From Oculatella sp. LEGE 06141 (lineage in GTDB: Bacteria > Cyanobacteriota > Cyanobacteriia > Elainellales > Elainellaceae), in NCBI RefSeq assembly GCF_015207605.1, contig NZ_JADEWO010000023.1, forward strand, positions 1 to 64,000: a stretch of DNA of 64,000 nucleotides. Direction: 5' to 3'. The first letter of the stretch is position 1; every line of letters begins with the position of its first letter. Position numbers and translations under genes: made by a program. Of the stretch, positions 41,995 to 51,469 are shown one piece after another. The notes under the pieces are model-generated. The model was given only the letters and a program-made list of their open reading frames with translations, was not told where the DNA came from and did no database searches.

Positions 41995-42036
41995 CTCTTT
42001 TGATCCATTTGCTTATGGTTTTACGAACTAACGAAA

Positions 42037-42996
42037 TCACCGATGACCTTTCCGATGGCTTTGGGAAACGGGTTCGGATGCCTCGTCGCGTTTGAACACC
42101 TTGTAGGCGATCGCCAGAAACACAGGTACTGCAACCAGCACTGATATCGCCCCGTAGGTCGCGTGGTACTCGCTGACTGTGAACAGAGCCGGTGTGGTCA
42201 CGGCACTTCCAGTGATGTTGATCAGGAGGATGCCGCCGATGTTGTTTGCGAAGTGTACGCCGATGGCGAGTTCAGTGGTTCCGTCCACCAGCGAGACCAC
42301 AGTCCACACCAGACCCGGAACGAGGAAGTAGGTGACAAAGATTGTGAGCCAGCCGCCTGCGATCGCCTCTGGGTTGAGGAGGTGCGGCACGGTAAATATC
42401 ACGGCTGGCACAATCGCCAGAAAAACGCGGTTGCTCCAAATGAGGCTTGCACCCTGCACGATGTATCCGCGAAAGAAAAGCTCCTCGGTGGTCGTCTGGA
42501 TAGCGGTGAGAACCAGTGCGATCGGGACGAAGAGCGCGAACGTCGTAAGGTCGGAGTTAAAGGAGAAGGTATCCGGGTAGAACAGATACTGCCCCAGCCC
42601 ACCTATGAGGCAGAACGGCACGAACCACGCCACGAATCCATGACCGACCCGATGCCAGTCTATCCGCTCCCACGCCGTAACGAGCGTCCGGGGGTGGCGG
42701 CGGTGGACGAGGGAGACAGCGATAAGGACTCCCACGAGGAAGAACAGGAAACTCGCCATGACAAACAAGTAGTATTCCACGGGACCGAGCACCGAGGGGT
42801 CTGCCTGGCCGCCGAGCGCGAACGCAACGAGTACGCTGGCACCACTACCGACAACCAACCACGCAAAGAGGATGATCACCAGTCCCAGAGGATACCGCCA
42901 CCCCCGATGCTTACCCCACCGGGCAGCCTCCACGTAGGTAACTTTTTTCGCTTCTGCCGTGATTCCCTCCGTTCTTTCAGTGTTTTGCATCTCCAT
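42037..42996 (-). CDS. CPBP family intramembrane glutamic endopeptidase
   Basis: Membrane protein of 319 residues, about eight TM helices. The CPBP/Abi motifs are clear: TTEELFFRGYIV (Glu-Glu and Arg), FTVPHLLN (Phe, His) and GVHFANN (His, Asn). These proteases may cut within the membrane and in some bacteria act in bacteriocin immunity or prenyl-protein processing. The gene is GC-rich and on the opposite strand contains a long chance ORF. A second, unrelated-sequence CPBP gene lies upstream. Confidence 0.88.
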   Translation of the reverse strand: MEMQNTERTEGITAEAKKVTYVEAARWGKHRGWRYPLGLVIILFAWLVVGSGASVLVAFALGGQADPSVLGPVEYYLFVMASFLFFLVGVLIAVSLVHRRHPRTLVTAWERIDWHRVGHGFVAWFVPFCLIGGLGQYLFYPDTFSFNSDLTTFALFVPIALVLTAIQTTTEELFFRGYIVQGASLIWSNRVFLAIVPAVIFTVPHLLNPEAIAGGWLTIFVTYFLVPGLVWTVVSLVDGTTELAIGVHFANNIGGILLINITGSAVTTPALFTVSEYHATYGAISVLVAVPVFLAIAYKVFKRDEASEPVSQSHRKGHR

Positions 42997-43081
42997 CTCC
43001 GTTTCCTTTATAGATAAGTTATGTAGTGCTTGGGCGGGTTGCTGTTCACAGTTGCCGATCGTTTCAGGATTTGGCGGCGAG

Positions 43082-43831
43082 TCAGCCCATGCCAGCAGCT
43101 ACCATCACCGGAACCGTGGGCAGGTTGAAAACAATGTGAACAACGATGGCGGGCCAGACCGAGCCGCTACGGCGTAGCAGTTCAGCACCGACGAGTCCCA
43201 TTACCAGGGCTGCGGGAAAAACGATATTGATGCCGTGCATGAGGGCGAAGATCAGGGCACTGCTCACGACCCCGAAGACTGGCCCATAGCGCAGCAACAC
43301 ATTGGCAATAACGCCCCGGAAGAGCAGTTCCTCGCCGAGCGGTGTGAGGACACCGAGAAACAGCGTCGCCAAGATTAAGGACAGCACCCCGCCACTGCCA
43401 CCTTCGGCGTAAATGGTCTGAGGGGTGGAGCTGTCTCCAGTGATAGCGATGTAGACCAGAACCGCCAACCCCTTGACCATAAAGGCAACGAGTCCTGCTC
43501 CGACCCCGATGAGCAGCCACCGCCGAGAGACCCGGCGAACACCGAAGGCGCTGAGGGAACGGATGCGTAGGCGCACAGCGGCAGCAAACCCGGCGATGCC
43601 AGCAACACCAGACAACGCAGTGAAGATCAGTCCGTAGATCACGGGATCGAGTCCGAGCCGCGAGAGTTGCGAGCCGATTCCGTACCCGACCACGCTAAAG
43701 ACAATAAGACCCACAATGCCCTCGGGCAAGCTTGGACGTGGGAATCGGTTGCGTGCAGGTTGAGTAGAGGAGCCAGCGGTGGTCTTTTCTGGCTCCTGCG
43801 GGGAGTTAGAAGACACTTTGAACATGGTCAT
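43082..43831 (-). CDS. CPBP family intramembrane glutamic endopeptidase
   Basis: About 250 residues from ATG 43831 or 43825; the frame is open to 43885. It starts with a Pro/Ser-rich cytoplasmic segment, then about seven TM helices. Motifs: PLGEELLFRGVIANVL (Glu-Glu, Arg), IFALMHGINI (Phe, His), IVVHIVFN (His, Asn). Its last 25 codons are duplicated at 34629-34706. It is in tandem with the CPBP gene at 42037, 85 bp downstream. Confidence 0.85.
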   Translation of the reverse strand: MTMFKVSSNSPQEPEKTTAGSSTQPARNRFPRPSLPEGIVGLIVFSVVGYGIGSQLSRLGLDPVIYGLIFTALSGVAGIAGFAAAVRLRIRSLSAFGVRRVSRRWLLIGVGAGLVAFMVKGLAVLVYIAITGDSSTPQTIYAEGGSGGVLSLILATLFLGVLTPLGEELLFRGVIANVLLRYGPVFGVVSSALIFALMHGINIVFPAALVMGLVGAELLRRSGSVWPAIVVHIVFNLPTVPVMVAAGMG

Positions 43832-43885
43832 TAACCCCTGGATTTTCTTCGTTTTAGCTAGCTTGAGTGTAGTGAGTTCCAACAC

Positions 43886-44089
43886 TCAACTTCTTTCGGA
43901 TTCTTACGGTGATTTATCAGATTTTTATGGACTTAGCGAATCTGTTTTGGCGTTATTTCAGCGAGGCGCTTGGACTGTTGTGTCAGATGGCTTTGACTGG
44001 AGAAGCCAAACACAGGAGACAGCATTCTATCTTTTTCAAAATTCTGCCTCCTATTTTACTTGTTGCTTCTGTAGAGGAAACCTCAGGTA
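43886..44089. other. Intergenic
   Basis: About 200 bp; it holds the promoter of the CPBP pair and the end of the isochorismatase gene. Nothing recognised. Confidence 0.35.
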
Positions 44090-44755
44090 TTAATGTCCAC
44101 CTGAGGTTGCTAGAGGGGGTGTTGCAAGGAGCTGAAGTTCCCATGCAAGAGCCACCGCACTCGCACCGCCATGCTCAAGAAGAATCTCTGATACACCCGC
44201 AGATGTTTCTGTGCGTGCCCAGTCCCGTTGCCATTCAGCAAGTACAGCCATCCAGTTGATTGGAACTGCACCCGCCTGAACCATCCGGCGAACCGCCATG
44301 TCATGAGCTTCCGCAGTAACACCCCCCGAAGCATCGGTAACGATGAATACTTCATAACCTTCACCCAGCGCCTGGATTGCTGGCATTGCAAGACAGATCT
44401 CGGTGTAAAGCGCCGCAAGTATAAGTTGCTTGCGGCCACTTTTCTTCACTACATCTGTAACGTTTGGATCTTCCCAAGTATTGATGAAAGTGCGGTTAAT
44501 CGGTTTTTGATCGGGAAAAACATCCTGTAGTCCCTTGATAATGTAACCCCCTCTCTCTTCAATGACTGTGGTAAAGATTGTGGGTACGTTGAACACCTTT
44601 GCCGATTTAGCAAGACCAATCACATTGTTAATGATCATCGTAGGTTCATGGCTGTTCAAGTTGGTGAACTGGTAAGGCTGGTGGTCAATCAGTACCAGGA
44701 TGCTATCTTCTGGACGAAGCAGTCCTTCTAGTCCGATTTTTGGATTTTTAGACAT
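44090..44755 (-). CDS. Isochorismatase-family hydrolase (YcaC-like)
   Basis: Protein of 221 residues: LVLIDHQPYQF (Asp of the triad), NVPTIFTTVIEE, LAALYTEICLAMPAI (Cys of the triad), GYEVFIVTDASGGVTAEAHDMAV. This is the YcaC-type cysteine-hydrolase subgroup, with no known natural substrate. The C-terminal 25 residues are an unusual Ala/Leu-rich extension. A paralogue is at 59469. Confidence 0.88.
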   Translation of the reverse strand: MSKNPKIGLEGLLRPEDSILVLIDHQPYQFTNLNSHEPTMIINNVIGLAKSAKVFNVPTIFTTVIEERGGYIIKGLQDVFPDQKPINRTFINTWEDPNVTDVVKKSGRKQLILAALYTEICLAMPAIQALGEGYEVFIVTDASGGVTAEAHDMAVRRMVQAGAVPINWMAVLAEWQRDWARTETSAGVSEILLEHGGASAVALAWELQLLATPPLATSGGH

Positions 44756-44870
44756 CGCTATAAGTCTCCATTCAATGTTTACTTTTCAGACACGCTCTAG
44801 CATGTGAGCCTACCTCAGCAGGGAGAATCACAGAGCTTTTTCTTAGGCTAGGAATCCGGCAGGTCACTGA

Positions 44871-45707
44871 TTATTTCTGCTGAAGAAAGTCCAGCAACAG
44901 GGGATTGACCTGATCAGCGTGAGTCCAGTTGATAGCATGGGGGCCACCGGGAATGACAACCAGTTGGCTGTTTTTAATCAGCTTTGGCAATCTTGCTGCG
45001 GTGGACTCCAGTGGCAGAATGCGATCGGCATCGCCATGAATAATCAGAGTCGGTACATCAATGCGGGGCAAATCATCGCGGAAATCGGTGAGCCAGGAAG
45101 GTACACAGTCCAACGTTCCCTTGGCAGAAGCCCCTGCTGCCACATTCCAACTTGCCTGAATCGCCTCATTGCTGATGCGGTTTCCCAGCAGCACATCCAC
45201 ATTGAAGAATTCTCTGAAAAAGGCAGAGAAGTAGGCTGGACGGTCTTCAACGATCGCTTTCATAATGCCATCGAAAACGCTTTGATCAACACCCTCTGGA
45301 TTGTCGTCTGTCTTTAACAGAAACGGTGGAACGGGAGCCATCAGCACGGCCTTCTGCACCCGCTCTGAGCCGTATTTGCCAAGATAACGTGTGACTTCAC
45401 CCGTCCCCATTGAGAAACCGACCAGCACGGCATTTTGCAAGTCAAGCTTGGTTATGAGTGTGTTCAAATCGGCGGCGAAGGTATCGTAGTCATAGCCAGA
45501 TGAGGGCTGACTGGAGTTGCCAAATCCTCGACGATCGTAGGTAATGACTCGATATCCTGCATTCAGTAGAACTAAAACCTGCTTCTCCCAGGAATGTCCG
45601 TTCAATGGAAATCCATGAATCAGCACAATCGGTTGACCTGTCCCAAGATCTTCGTAGTAGATGTCGATGGTTGCAGAGTTTTCTTGACCAACGGTGATGT
45701 AAGGCAT
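44871..45707 (-). CDS. Alpha/beta hydrolase (non-heme haloperoxidase/esterase type)
   Basis: Full-length hydrolase of 278 residues: LIHGFPLNGHSW (oxyanion), GFSMGTGE (nucleophile Ser), IHGDADRILP (Asp), GPHAINWTHAD (His). The RRGFGNSSQP and DYDTFAADLN segments are typical of cofactor-free chloroperoxidase/arylesterase homologues. It hydrolyses esters, with perhydrolysis as a side activity. Start ATG 45707. Confidence 0.92.
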   Translation of the reverse strand: MPYITVGQENSATIDIYYEDLGTGQPIVLIHGFPLNGHSWEKQVLVLLNAGYRVITYDRRGFGNSSQPSSGYDYDTFAADLNTLITKLDLQNAVLVGFSMGTGEVTRYLGKYGSERVQKAVLMAPVPPFLLKTDDNPEGVDQSVFDGIMKAIVEDRPAYFSAFFREFFNVDVLLGNRISNEAIQASWNVAAGASAKGTLDCVPSWLTDFRDDLPRIDVPTLIIHGDADRILPLESTAARLPKLIKNSQLVVIPGGPHAINWTHADQVNPLLLDFLQQK

Positions 45708-45746
45708 GAGAGGTTTCTCCGTTGTAAATTGATGATATGTTTTTGT

Positions 45747-45869
45747 CTATTGCATCACAATGGTTAGGCAGCGATCGAGCATTGTCTTAATAATGCTGCG
45801 TGAAGCAACTTCAAGCTGGGGCAAGCATCCATTGCCTACCACCACTTTAGAACGACAAGAATCTTTCAT
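45747..45869 (-). CDS. Candidate 40-residue ORF behind a conserved leader
   Basis: ATG 45869 follows AGGAGA by five bases. The 40 codons (KDSCRSKVVVGNGCLPQLEV...) match no family. The leader resembles that of the saccharopine-dehydrogenase-like gene at 34560. It is more likely the stub of a deleted gene that kept its promoter than a working gene. Confidence 0.35.
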   Translation of the reverse strand: MKDSCRSKVVVGNGCLPQLEVASRSIIKTMLDRCLTIVMQ

Positions 45870-45925
45870 TTTTCTCCTGTTCCAATCAATATTGACCTTC
45901 AACACACAATCAAACTCTGATCTGT
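45870..45925 (-). promoter_or_regulatory. Leader shared with the region upstream of 34560
   Basis: On the minus strand it carries GATCAGAGTTTGAT, GTCAATATTGAT and AGGAG in the same order and spacing as 34561-34628. Confidence 0.5.
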
Positions 45926-45954
45926 TTAGCAATTACCAACGCCGTAAAGCTGGT

Positions 45955-46932
45955 CTAATTTTCTGTAAACTTCAGCACAACTTTGCCCCGTGTTCCTCCC
46001 TGCTCTAGATGCTGATGCGCCAGAACGACCTGATCCCAAGAAAATACTGAATCAATTACCGGGCGAAGCTGATGACGCTCAATGAGTTTTGTCAAAGACT
46101 CTAATTTTGCTCGGTACTGGGGTGAAAAAACAAAATGAATCGTCAGATTCTTACCCCATGCTTCAAGAAGCGATTGCGGTATTGAAACGTCTACAATGCT
46201 TGCAAGCCTACCAAAGGGACGAATGATTTCTAGACTACGCCGAATGGTTTCTCCGCCGATCGTATCTAGAACTAAATCCACACCCAGTCCATTTGTTTCT
46301 TGACGAATGACTTCTACATAATCTTCATTTTTGTAATCAATTACCCGATCTGCACCCAGTTCTGTCACGAAATCTCGGTTTCTAGAACTACAGGTCGCAA
46401 AGACGTATGCCCCTATTGCTTTGGCGAGTTGAACTGCGATCGAACCCACTCCACCCGCACCCGCATGGATGAGAACGGTTTCACCAACTTGTAGATTGCC
46501 CCTAGTCACTAGACAATCCCAAGCCGTTCCGCCTGCAAGCGGAAAAGAAGCGGCTTCAATGTGCGATAGATTTGCAGGTTTCAATGCCACAATCGCTGCA
46601 TCAGCCACATGATACTGAGCGTAGCTACCGAATTCTCCAAAAATTTGCGGCGAGTAATACACGTTGTCTCCCACCTTGAAATCAGTCACAGCTTCGCCAA
46701 TTGCCTCAATCACCCCTGAAACATCGACTCCAAGGATGGCGGGTAATGGAACTAGTTCCTTGTAATCACCACGACGAGTTTGGTAATCGACTGGGTTAAT
46801 CGAGGTTGCACAAACTCTCACCAACACCTGATTTGCCTTCAGTGTTGGTATGGGAACCGTTTGAATCTCAAACTTCTCAGCATCACCAAACGCAGTTAAT
46901 ACGGCTGCCTTCATAGATTCCATCTGTGCCAA
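45955..46932 (-). CDS. NADP-dependent oxidoreductase, quinone-reductase (MDR) family
   Basis: Protein of 325 residues: ATSINPVDYQTRRG, LGVDVSGVIEAIG, HAGAGGVGSIAVQLAKA (nucleotide-binding AxxGGVG), ELGADRVIDYKNED, QYRAKLESLTKLIE. There is no zinc ligand set. The subgroup includes 2-alkenal and quinone reductases that remove unsaturated carbonyls. Start ATG 46932. Confidence 0.9.
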   Translation of the reverse strand: MAQMESMKAAVLTAFGDAEKFEIQTVPIPTLKANQVLVRVCATSINPVDYQTRRGDYKELVPLPAILGVDVSGVIEAIGEAVTDFKVGDNVYYSPQIFGEFGSYAQYHVADAAIVALKPANLSHIEAASFPLAGGTAWDCLVTRGNLQVGETVLIHAGAGGVGSIAVQLAKAIGAYVFATCSSRNRDFVTELGADRVIDYKNEDYVEVIRQETNGLGVDLVLDTIGGETIRRSLEIIRPFGRLASIVDVSIPQSLLEAWGKNLTIHFVFSPQYRAKLESLTKLIERHQLRPVIDSVFSWDQVVLAHQHLEQGGTRGKVVLKFTEN

Positions 46933-47000
46933 CTCTCCTTGATTCAGAATAAACAGTGTCGTTGTACAAACCGGACTTCACACTACCAGTACTCAACTGT

Positions 47001-47387
47001 TCAGAACATCGTGTTATCATTAGCCGACATTTCCGGGATGGTCTGTAGCACGTCCCAATGCTCGACTATCTTGCCTTTATCATCCAGGCGGAAGATGTCG
47101 ATGCCCGCCCAGTCGTTGTCGCCCGGCCATTGTTGGTAGCAATGTATGACTACATAATCGCCTTCAGCGAAGACGCGCTTAAACTGGACGCACTTGCCCG
47201 GATATTCTTTCGCCATCCTCTCGAAATATTCGATGAAAGCCTGCTTCCCGTCGGCCACCACCGGGTTGTGCTGGATGTACACGTCGCCGACATATTTCTC
47301 GATGGCTTCTGCGGGCTGACACTGATTGAACATCAGGTCATAAAATGCTGTGACCGTCTGTTTGTTCTGCTCAAGTTTATCCGTCAT
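47001..47387 (-). CDS. SnoaL-like polyketide-cyclase-type protein
   Basis: About 128 residues; ATG 47387 ([20 protein letters not shown]) is preferred to 47396. Signature: [72 protein letters not shown]. The YIQHNP and EHWDVLQ motifs define a common subgroup of SnoaL-like proteins of unknown function. Confidence 0.88.
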   Translation of the reverse strand: MTDKLEQNKQTVTAFYDLMFNQCQPAEAIEKYVGDVYIQHNPVVADGKQAFIEYFERMAKEYPGKCVQFKRVFAEGDYVVIHCYQQWPGDNDWAGIDIFRLDDKGKIVEHWDVLQTIPEMSANDNTMF

Positions 47388-47517
47388 CCGTTCCACACCT
47401 CACATTACCCAAAACGCCTAACGGCTCAAAGCAGCGGAGACAAAGAAACTCGAACGCAGCGCTAGCGACTTGAAACCGTCTGCTGCATGGTTAGCTGGCT
47501 ATGGACACAGCACCTAC

Positions 47518-48270
47518 TTAGATTTGTGCCATGCCACCATCGACGAATAGCTCAATGCCGTTGACAAAGCTGCTGTCATCGGAAGCGAGAAAGACAACGG
47601 CTTTGGCGATCTCGTCGGGCGTGCCAACTCGTCCCAATGGGATATTGTTGGCTTCGCTCTTCACAAATTCTTTCATCTGCTCTTCACTGAGTCCGAAGAG
47701 ATTGTAAGCGGGAGTCGGAATGGTACCAGGGCTGACTGCATTCACGCGAATCTGGCGGTCTTTGAGGTCGAGTATCCAGTTGCGAGCAAACGATCGCACG
47801 GCAGCTTTGGTAGCGCTATAAACGCTGAAGGCTGGGATGCCTCTGATGGAAGCAGTTGAGGCATTCAGGATGATGGAAGCGCCGTCTGGCATCAGCGGCA
47901 GTGCCTTCTGCACAGTGAACAGTAGACCCTTGACATTGGTGTTGAATGTTTTGTCAAAGTGCTCCTCGGTAATTGAACCCAGTGGAACAAATTCGCCACT
48001 GCCAGCATTCGCAAAGACCACGTCCAAATGACCTTGCTCTCGCTCGATCGTGGCGTAAAGCCGATCGAGGTCTGCCAGATTTGAGACATCGTTCTGAACG
48101 CCCCTGACGTTCTTGCCAATCTCGTTTACAGCCGCATCAAGTTCAGTCTGACGACGACCCGTGATAAAGACATACGCGCCTTCAGCAACAAATTGTTTGG
48201 CAGTGGCAAGACCGATGCCGCTGGAGCCACCCGTCACGAGGGCGACTTTACCTGAGAGTTTTTGTGACAT
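47518..48270 (-). CDS. SDR family oxidoreductase
   Basis: SDR of 250 residues from ATG 48270, with AGGAAAA upstream; the longer frame to 48333 lacks an [51 protein letters not shown]. Classical 3-oxoacyl-reductase-like fold; the substrate is unknown. Confidence 0.9.
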   Translation of the reverse strand: MSQKLSGKVALVTGGSSGIGLATAKQFVAEGAYVFITGRRQTELDAAVNEIGKNVRGVQNDVSNLADLDRLYATIEREQGHLDVVFANAGSGEFVPLGSITEEHFDKTFNTNVKGLLFTVQKALPLMPDGASIILNASTASIRGIPAFSVYSATKAAVRSFARNWILDLKDRQIRVNAVSPGTIPTPAYNLFGLSEEQMKEFVKSEANNIPLGRVGTPDEIAKAVVFLASDDSSFVNGIELFVDGGMAQI

Positions 48271-48402
48271 GGTGTTTTCCTGGTCGAGTTTAGGGATTTT
48301 TAGTTTCTCGCTATGAGATCGATCGCTCTTCACAGGGAATCGCTCAAAGAGACACTGAGCGTCAGGTAAGGTCTATCCGCTCCAGAGATGCTCTGAGAGC
48401 AT

Positions 48403-48807
48403 TCAACGCTCCAACGCGGCATCCACGTTATAGCAGTGGAACGACATGACCTTGCCATCCTTGAGATGAAACACGTCGCAGCAGGGCACATTGAAGGTCT
48501 TGCCTGTGGCGGGGATGACGCCGTCGGCGATGTGGAAATCGCCCTGATGAGTGCCTTGCAGCTTGAGCTCGACCACGACCACGTCGTCTGTGGCGTACAT
48601 CTTTAGCAGCTCCCGATGCATATCGGGGAAGGCGGAGGCGAGAGCCTCGATCGGTTGGCGTACATCCTGACCGTACCACCGCTCTCCTGACGCCTCATTA
48701 AGGAAATATCCTTCGTCATGGAACCTGGAAGCGAACTTGTCCGCGTCCAGGTTCTTGGACTCGGCAGCCGCGTAGAGTTCCCTGATAATATCTTCGTTCG
48801 TCGCCAT
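48403..48807 (-). CDS. SnoaL-like / NTF2-family protein
   Basis: Protein of 134 residues: EDIIRELYAAAESKNLDADKF, ASRFHDEGYFLNEASGERWYG, GTHQGDFHIADGVIPATGKTF, DVFHLKDGKVMSFHCYNV. SnoaL superfamily, with the ATGKTF and DVFHLKDGK strands typical. It lies between an SDR and a chimeric SnoaL/SDR ORF on the same strand. Confidence 0.88.
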   Translation of the reverse strand: MATNEDIIRELYAAAESKNLDADKFASRFHDEGYFLNEASGERWYGQDVRQPIEALASAFPDMHRELLKMYATDDVVVVELKLQGTHQGDFHIADGVIPATGKTFNVPCCDVFHLKDGKVMSFHCYNVDAALER

Positions 48808-48824
48808 CTCGGTTTCTCCTTTTG

Positions 48825-49271
48825 TTAATGTCGGTTGATGCTTCTTATCGAACCGGTGGTGCGCTCAACCGTCACACAGCCTTGCGCTGCAGCAGCCATC
48901 AACCGAGGCAAACGCGATACATTGTGTGTATCATTTACAGCCCCCCGGATCGCGCTTCTCGCGTCTTCCAAATCCGTAACGTCGAGCTTTACAGCCCGCG
49001 CCGCGAGCGGATATTTCTCGATCAAATCCTGCAAAACTTCCGGCTTTCGTGCCGTCGCTACGACGTGGTCGCCAGACACAATATAGTTGAACGCCTCAAT
49101 ATCGTGTTCAATACTTTCCAGATGATTTGTCATAATCTCTGAGAGCTTCACCAGAGCAGCCTTGCTATGAGCCAGACCAAATTTTGGAAAGAAGATTTGC
49201 ACGTCATCAGTAAAAAGATCCAGAACGGTGGAATCTCTGGCATCCACCTTTCTAAAGTACAGGTTGACCAT
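48825..49271 (-). pseudogene. Chimeric ORF: SnoaL N-terminus joined to SDR interior
   Basis: Residues 1-70 read as a SnoaL protein (NLYFRKVDARDSTVLDLFTD, FGLAHSKAALVKLSEIM). At VSGDHVV the sequence turns into an SDR interior: VVATARKPEVLQDL, then AARAVKLDVTDLEDARSAI, which is the beta2-alpha3 region of the Rossmann fold. After residue 113 the frame is unlike either family. It appears to be a recombination product at the common GDHVV codons, followed by a second break. It could still be translated, but neither domain is complete. Confidence 0.65.
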
Positions 49272-49414
49272 TTCTATTCGAGGATTTGAGCCTAGAGTTG
49301 AAGATGTTTGAGTTCAAATTGTCATTTGAATCTCCTGTAATTGTGAATGTTCTAGATACCTCAGAGTCTTACCGTGTGAGCGAATGGGGTGCGAGATGTC
49401 TGATCGTCGATCGA

Positions 49415-50194
49415 CTACTGCGCTACAAACCCACCATCTACCATCAACGTTTCACCTGTTGTGAACGATGCCATGTCAGATGATAAAAACAGAACTGCAT
49501 TTGCGACTTCAAGCGGTGTTCCAATTCGTCCGATCGGGTGAAGTCCTGTCATGTAAGCTTTGGCTTCATCCTGCCCACCTGTAGCTGCTTCAAACATATC
49601 TGTTTCGATTACCGCTGGTGCAACGCCATTGATGCGAATACCCGCTTTGGCATATTGGAGTGCAGCAGCTTTTGTTAAGCCTACTACTGCATGTTTACTC
49701 GCGGTGTAGAGGGGTGCGCTAGGATATGCAACTACTCCAGTCGCGGATGCCATATTAACGATGCACATAGTGCCGCCAGAGGCGATCGCACCACTTCCCT
49801 GTTTCAACATCTGAGCAATTTCATATTTCATCGACAACCAAATGCCTTTGACATTGACGTTCATCGTGCGGTCATATTCCGCTTCTGTTTGCTCAATCAA
49901 TGAGGGATTTTCGCCGGACACTCCTGCATTATTAAAGGCAATATCCAGCCGACCAAACACGTCAACCGCTTTATCAATCATTGCTTTAACATCGGCTTCT
50001 TTCGTGACATCTGCTTGCACAAAAATAGCCTCTCCGTCAGCTTCCTGAATCAGTCGAACCGTTTCTTCACCTTCATCCGTTCGACGACCCACTACCACTA
50101 CCTTTGCTTGTTGTTGGGCATAAGCGATCGCTGTTGCTCTACCGATTCCTGATGTGCCTCCAGTGACTAACGCCACTTTATCTTGCAGTATCAT
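49415..50194 (-). CDS. SDR family oxidoreductase
   Basis: SDR of 259 residues: TGGTSGIGRA, NNAGVSG, MASATGVV, YTASK (Tyr/Lys), INGVAPAVIETDMF, MVDGGFVAQ. Closely related in style to the exported SDR at 40487 (GRRTDEGEETV is shared). ATG 50194 overlaps the stop of the small ORF upstream (ATGA), with CAGGAGA before it. Confidence 0.9.
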   Translation of the reverse strand: MILQDKVALVTGGTSGIGRATAIAYAQQQAKVVVVGRRTDEGEETVRLIQEADGEAIFVQADVTKEADVKAMIDKAVDVFGRLDIAFNNAGVSGENPSLIEQTEAEYDRTMNVNVKGIWLSMKYEIAQMLKQGSGAIASGGTMCIVNMASATGVVAYPSAPLYTASKHAVVGLTKAAALQYAKAGIRINGVAPAVIETDMFEAATGGQDEAKAYMTGLHPIGRIGTPLEVANAVLFLSSDMASFTTGETLMVDGGFVAQ

Positions 50195-50373
50195 TCTGCT
50201 TCTCCTGTTTCAATTTCGTCAGATTGTGTCGGATAAGCATGCCTCAGCAACTCAGTGACTTCTTGCGCGATCGCAATCAGGGCATGATTAACTGAGGAGC
50301 TGCGAAGAGAATACGTCTGAGGTGTATCTTCATGCCCGGAATTATTTTTGCCTTTTACTAGTAAATGCGTCAT
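50191..50373 (-). CDS. Candidate 60-residue protein coupled to the SDR
   Basis: Encodes 60 residues (LVKGKNNSGHEDTPQTYSLR, VNHALIAIAQEVTELLRHAY) with a predicted helix in the second half. GAGG precedes the start by about nine bases. Its stop overlaps the SDR start in an ATGA, suggesting translational coupling. Family unknown. Confidence 0.5.
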   Translation of the reverse strand: MTHLLVKGKNNSGHEDTPQTYSLRSSSVNHALIAIAQEVTELLRHAYPTQSDEIETGEAE

Positions 50374-50485
50374 AGAACTATCCTCAATGAAATACCGATT
50401 TTTAATTGACTAAATCAATACCCAGTAATTCAGTGGTTGGCATGGTTCAAAAAGCGGCAATTGTGTTCAGCGAAACAGGCAAAAC

Positions 50486-50620
50486 CTAGGGCGTGTTTTA
50501 AAACTCCCGATTGCTCGGTTACATTGTGCTTTTCGCCCCCTAAATCCCCTAAGATTGGGGACTTTGAACGGTTCGAAAGTCTATAAAGTTGGAACTTCCA
50601 GGATTTAAAGCACGCCTTAG
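50486..50620. repeat. MITE, 135 bp, CTAGGGCGTGTTT ends (copy 1)
   Basis: Terminal inverted repeats CTAGGGCGTGTTTTAAA / TTTAAAGCACGCCTTAG. About 89% identical along its length to 62518-62653, including the CGGTTACATTGTGCTTTTCG core. Non-coding. It sits between the SDR operon and the DsbA-fold gene. Confidence 0.88.
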
Positions 50621-50691
50621 CCATCAAAATTTGATAACTTATAGCAACTACAGACAAGTCAGATATGAATTGGGAGTGAAGATCGGGGAGC

Positions 50692-51249
50692 TTAATGACT
50701 TGCAGCAATCGTGGCTGCCATCAACTCCGTCGCGTTCCAGTGGCCGATATACCGAATTCCATTGATAAACAAAGCTGGGGCAGTCGTCACTCCACTCTGT
50801 ATTCCACTTTCGATATCTTCATTGATGCGATCGATATGCACTTGTTTAGACAAGTCTTTGAGAAATTGAGGAATATTAAGCCCTAAATCATTGGCGTACT
50901 CTACAAGATAACCATTCTCCAACTGTTGTTGATGGGCAAACAAAGTGTCGTGCATTAACCAAAACTGTCCTTGGGCAGCGGCGGCTTCGGCAGCTTCGGC
51001 AGCCCGTTGAGCATGAGGATGAATTTGTACCTGCGGAAAGTGGCGGAAGATCAAGCATAAATAATCCTCTCCAAAGGAAGCACTAAGCTCTCGTTTGATC
51101 CCTGCAATCAGCTTGTAAACGTCCGCACTTCTAGGGTCTTGATAGTCTCCATACATCACCAGTACGACCCTGGCACTCAGCACACCTTGCATCCAATCTT
51201 GGGTTGAAGGCGGGACAAGTAAGGATCTGTGGCTGCAATCGTTGTTCAT
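50692..51249 (-). CDS. DsbA-fold protein lacking the CXXC active site
   Basis: Protein of 185 residues with the DsbA/FrnE-type thioredoxin fold: ARVVLVMYGDYQDPRSADVY, FRHFPQVQIHPHAQRAAEAAEAA, DTLFAHQQQLE, and the cis-Pro loop TTAPALFINGIRY. Where the family has F.CPYC after the first strand, this protein has QDPRS, so both redox cysteines are gone. It cannot act as a disulfide oxidoreductase; a binding role is possible. It has no signal peptide. Start ATG 51249. Confidence 0.85.
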   Translation of the reverse strand: MNNDCSHRSLLVPPSTQDWMQGVLSARVVLVMYGDYQDPRSADVYKLIAGIKRELSASFGEDYLCLIFRHFPQVQIHPHAQRAAEAAEAAAAQGQFWLMHDTLFAHQQQLENGYLVEYANDLGLNIPQFLKDLSKQVHIDRINEDIESGIQSGVTTAPALFINGIRYIGHWNATELMAATIAASH

Positions 51250-51324
51250 TTTTCTACATTTGCAGCAAGCATGAACCTTGCAATTGACTTACTCAATCCG
51301 TTGTCTGCATCTCTATTGGCATAC

Positions 51325-51466
51325 ATTCAATATAGGAAATCACCTTCAGGCTGTCGTCTATAGCGAGTTAAAAATTTTACAGTACAAATTGATAGAGTAA
51401 CCCTGCCATCGCAGAGTAGAAGGCTGACTCTAACTTAAGTTAGAACCTCAATTCGATCGAAAGTAC
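51325..51466. repeat. Left inverted repeat flanking the two-component genes
   Basis: Reverse-complement is about 80% identical to 59080-59221. It contains the 16-bp perfect palindrome TCTAACTTAAGTTAGA at 51429-51444 and ends ATTCAATATAGG. It runs up to four bases from the response-regulator stop. The flank beyond its left end is a degraded version of the small ORF found beside the right copy. Confidence 0.8.
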
Positions 51467-51469
51467 ACC

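Noticed and set aside
42163-43017. 284-codon open frame on the plus strand
   Set aside because: It is the exact antisense of the CPBP protease gene with all its motifs; the peptide is highly charged, repetitive and familyless. It is a by-product of the high GC.
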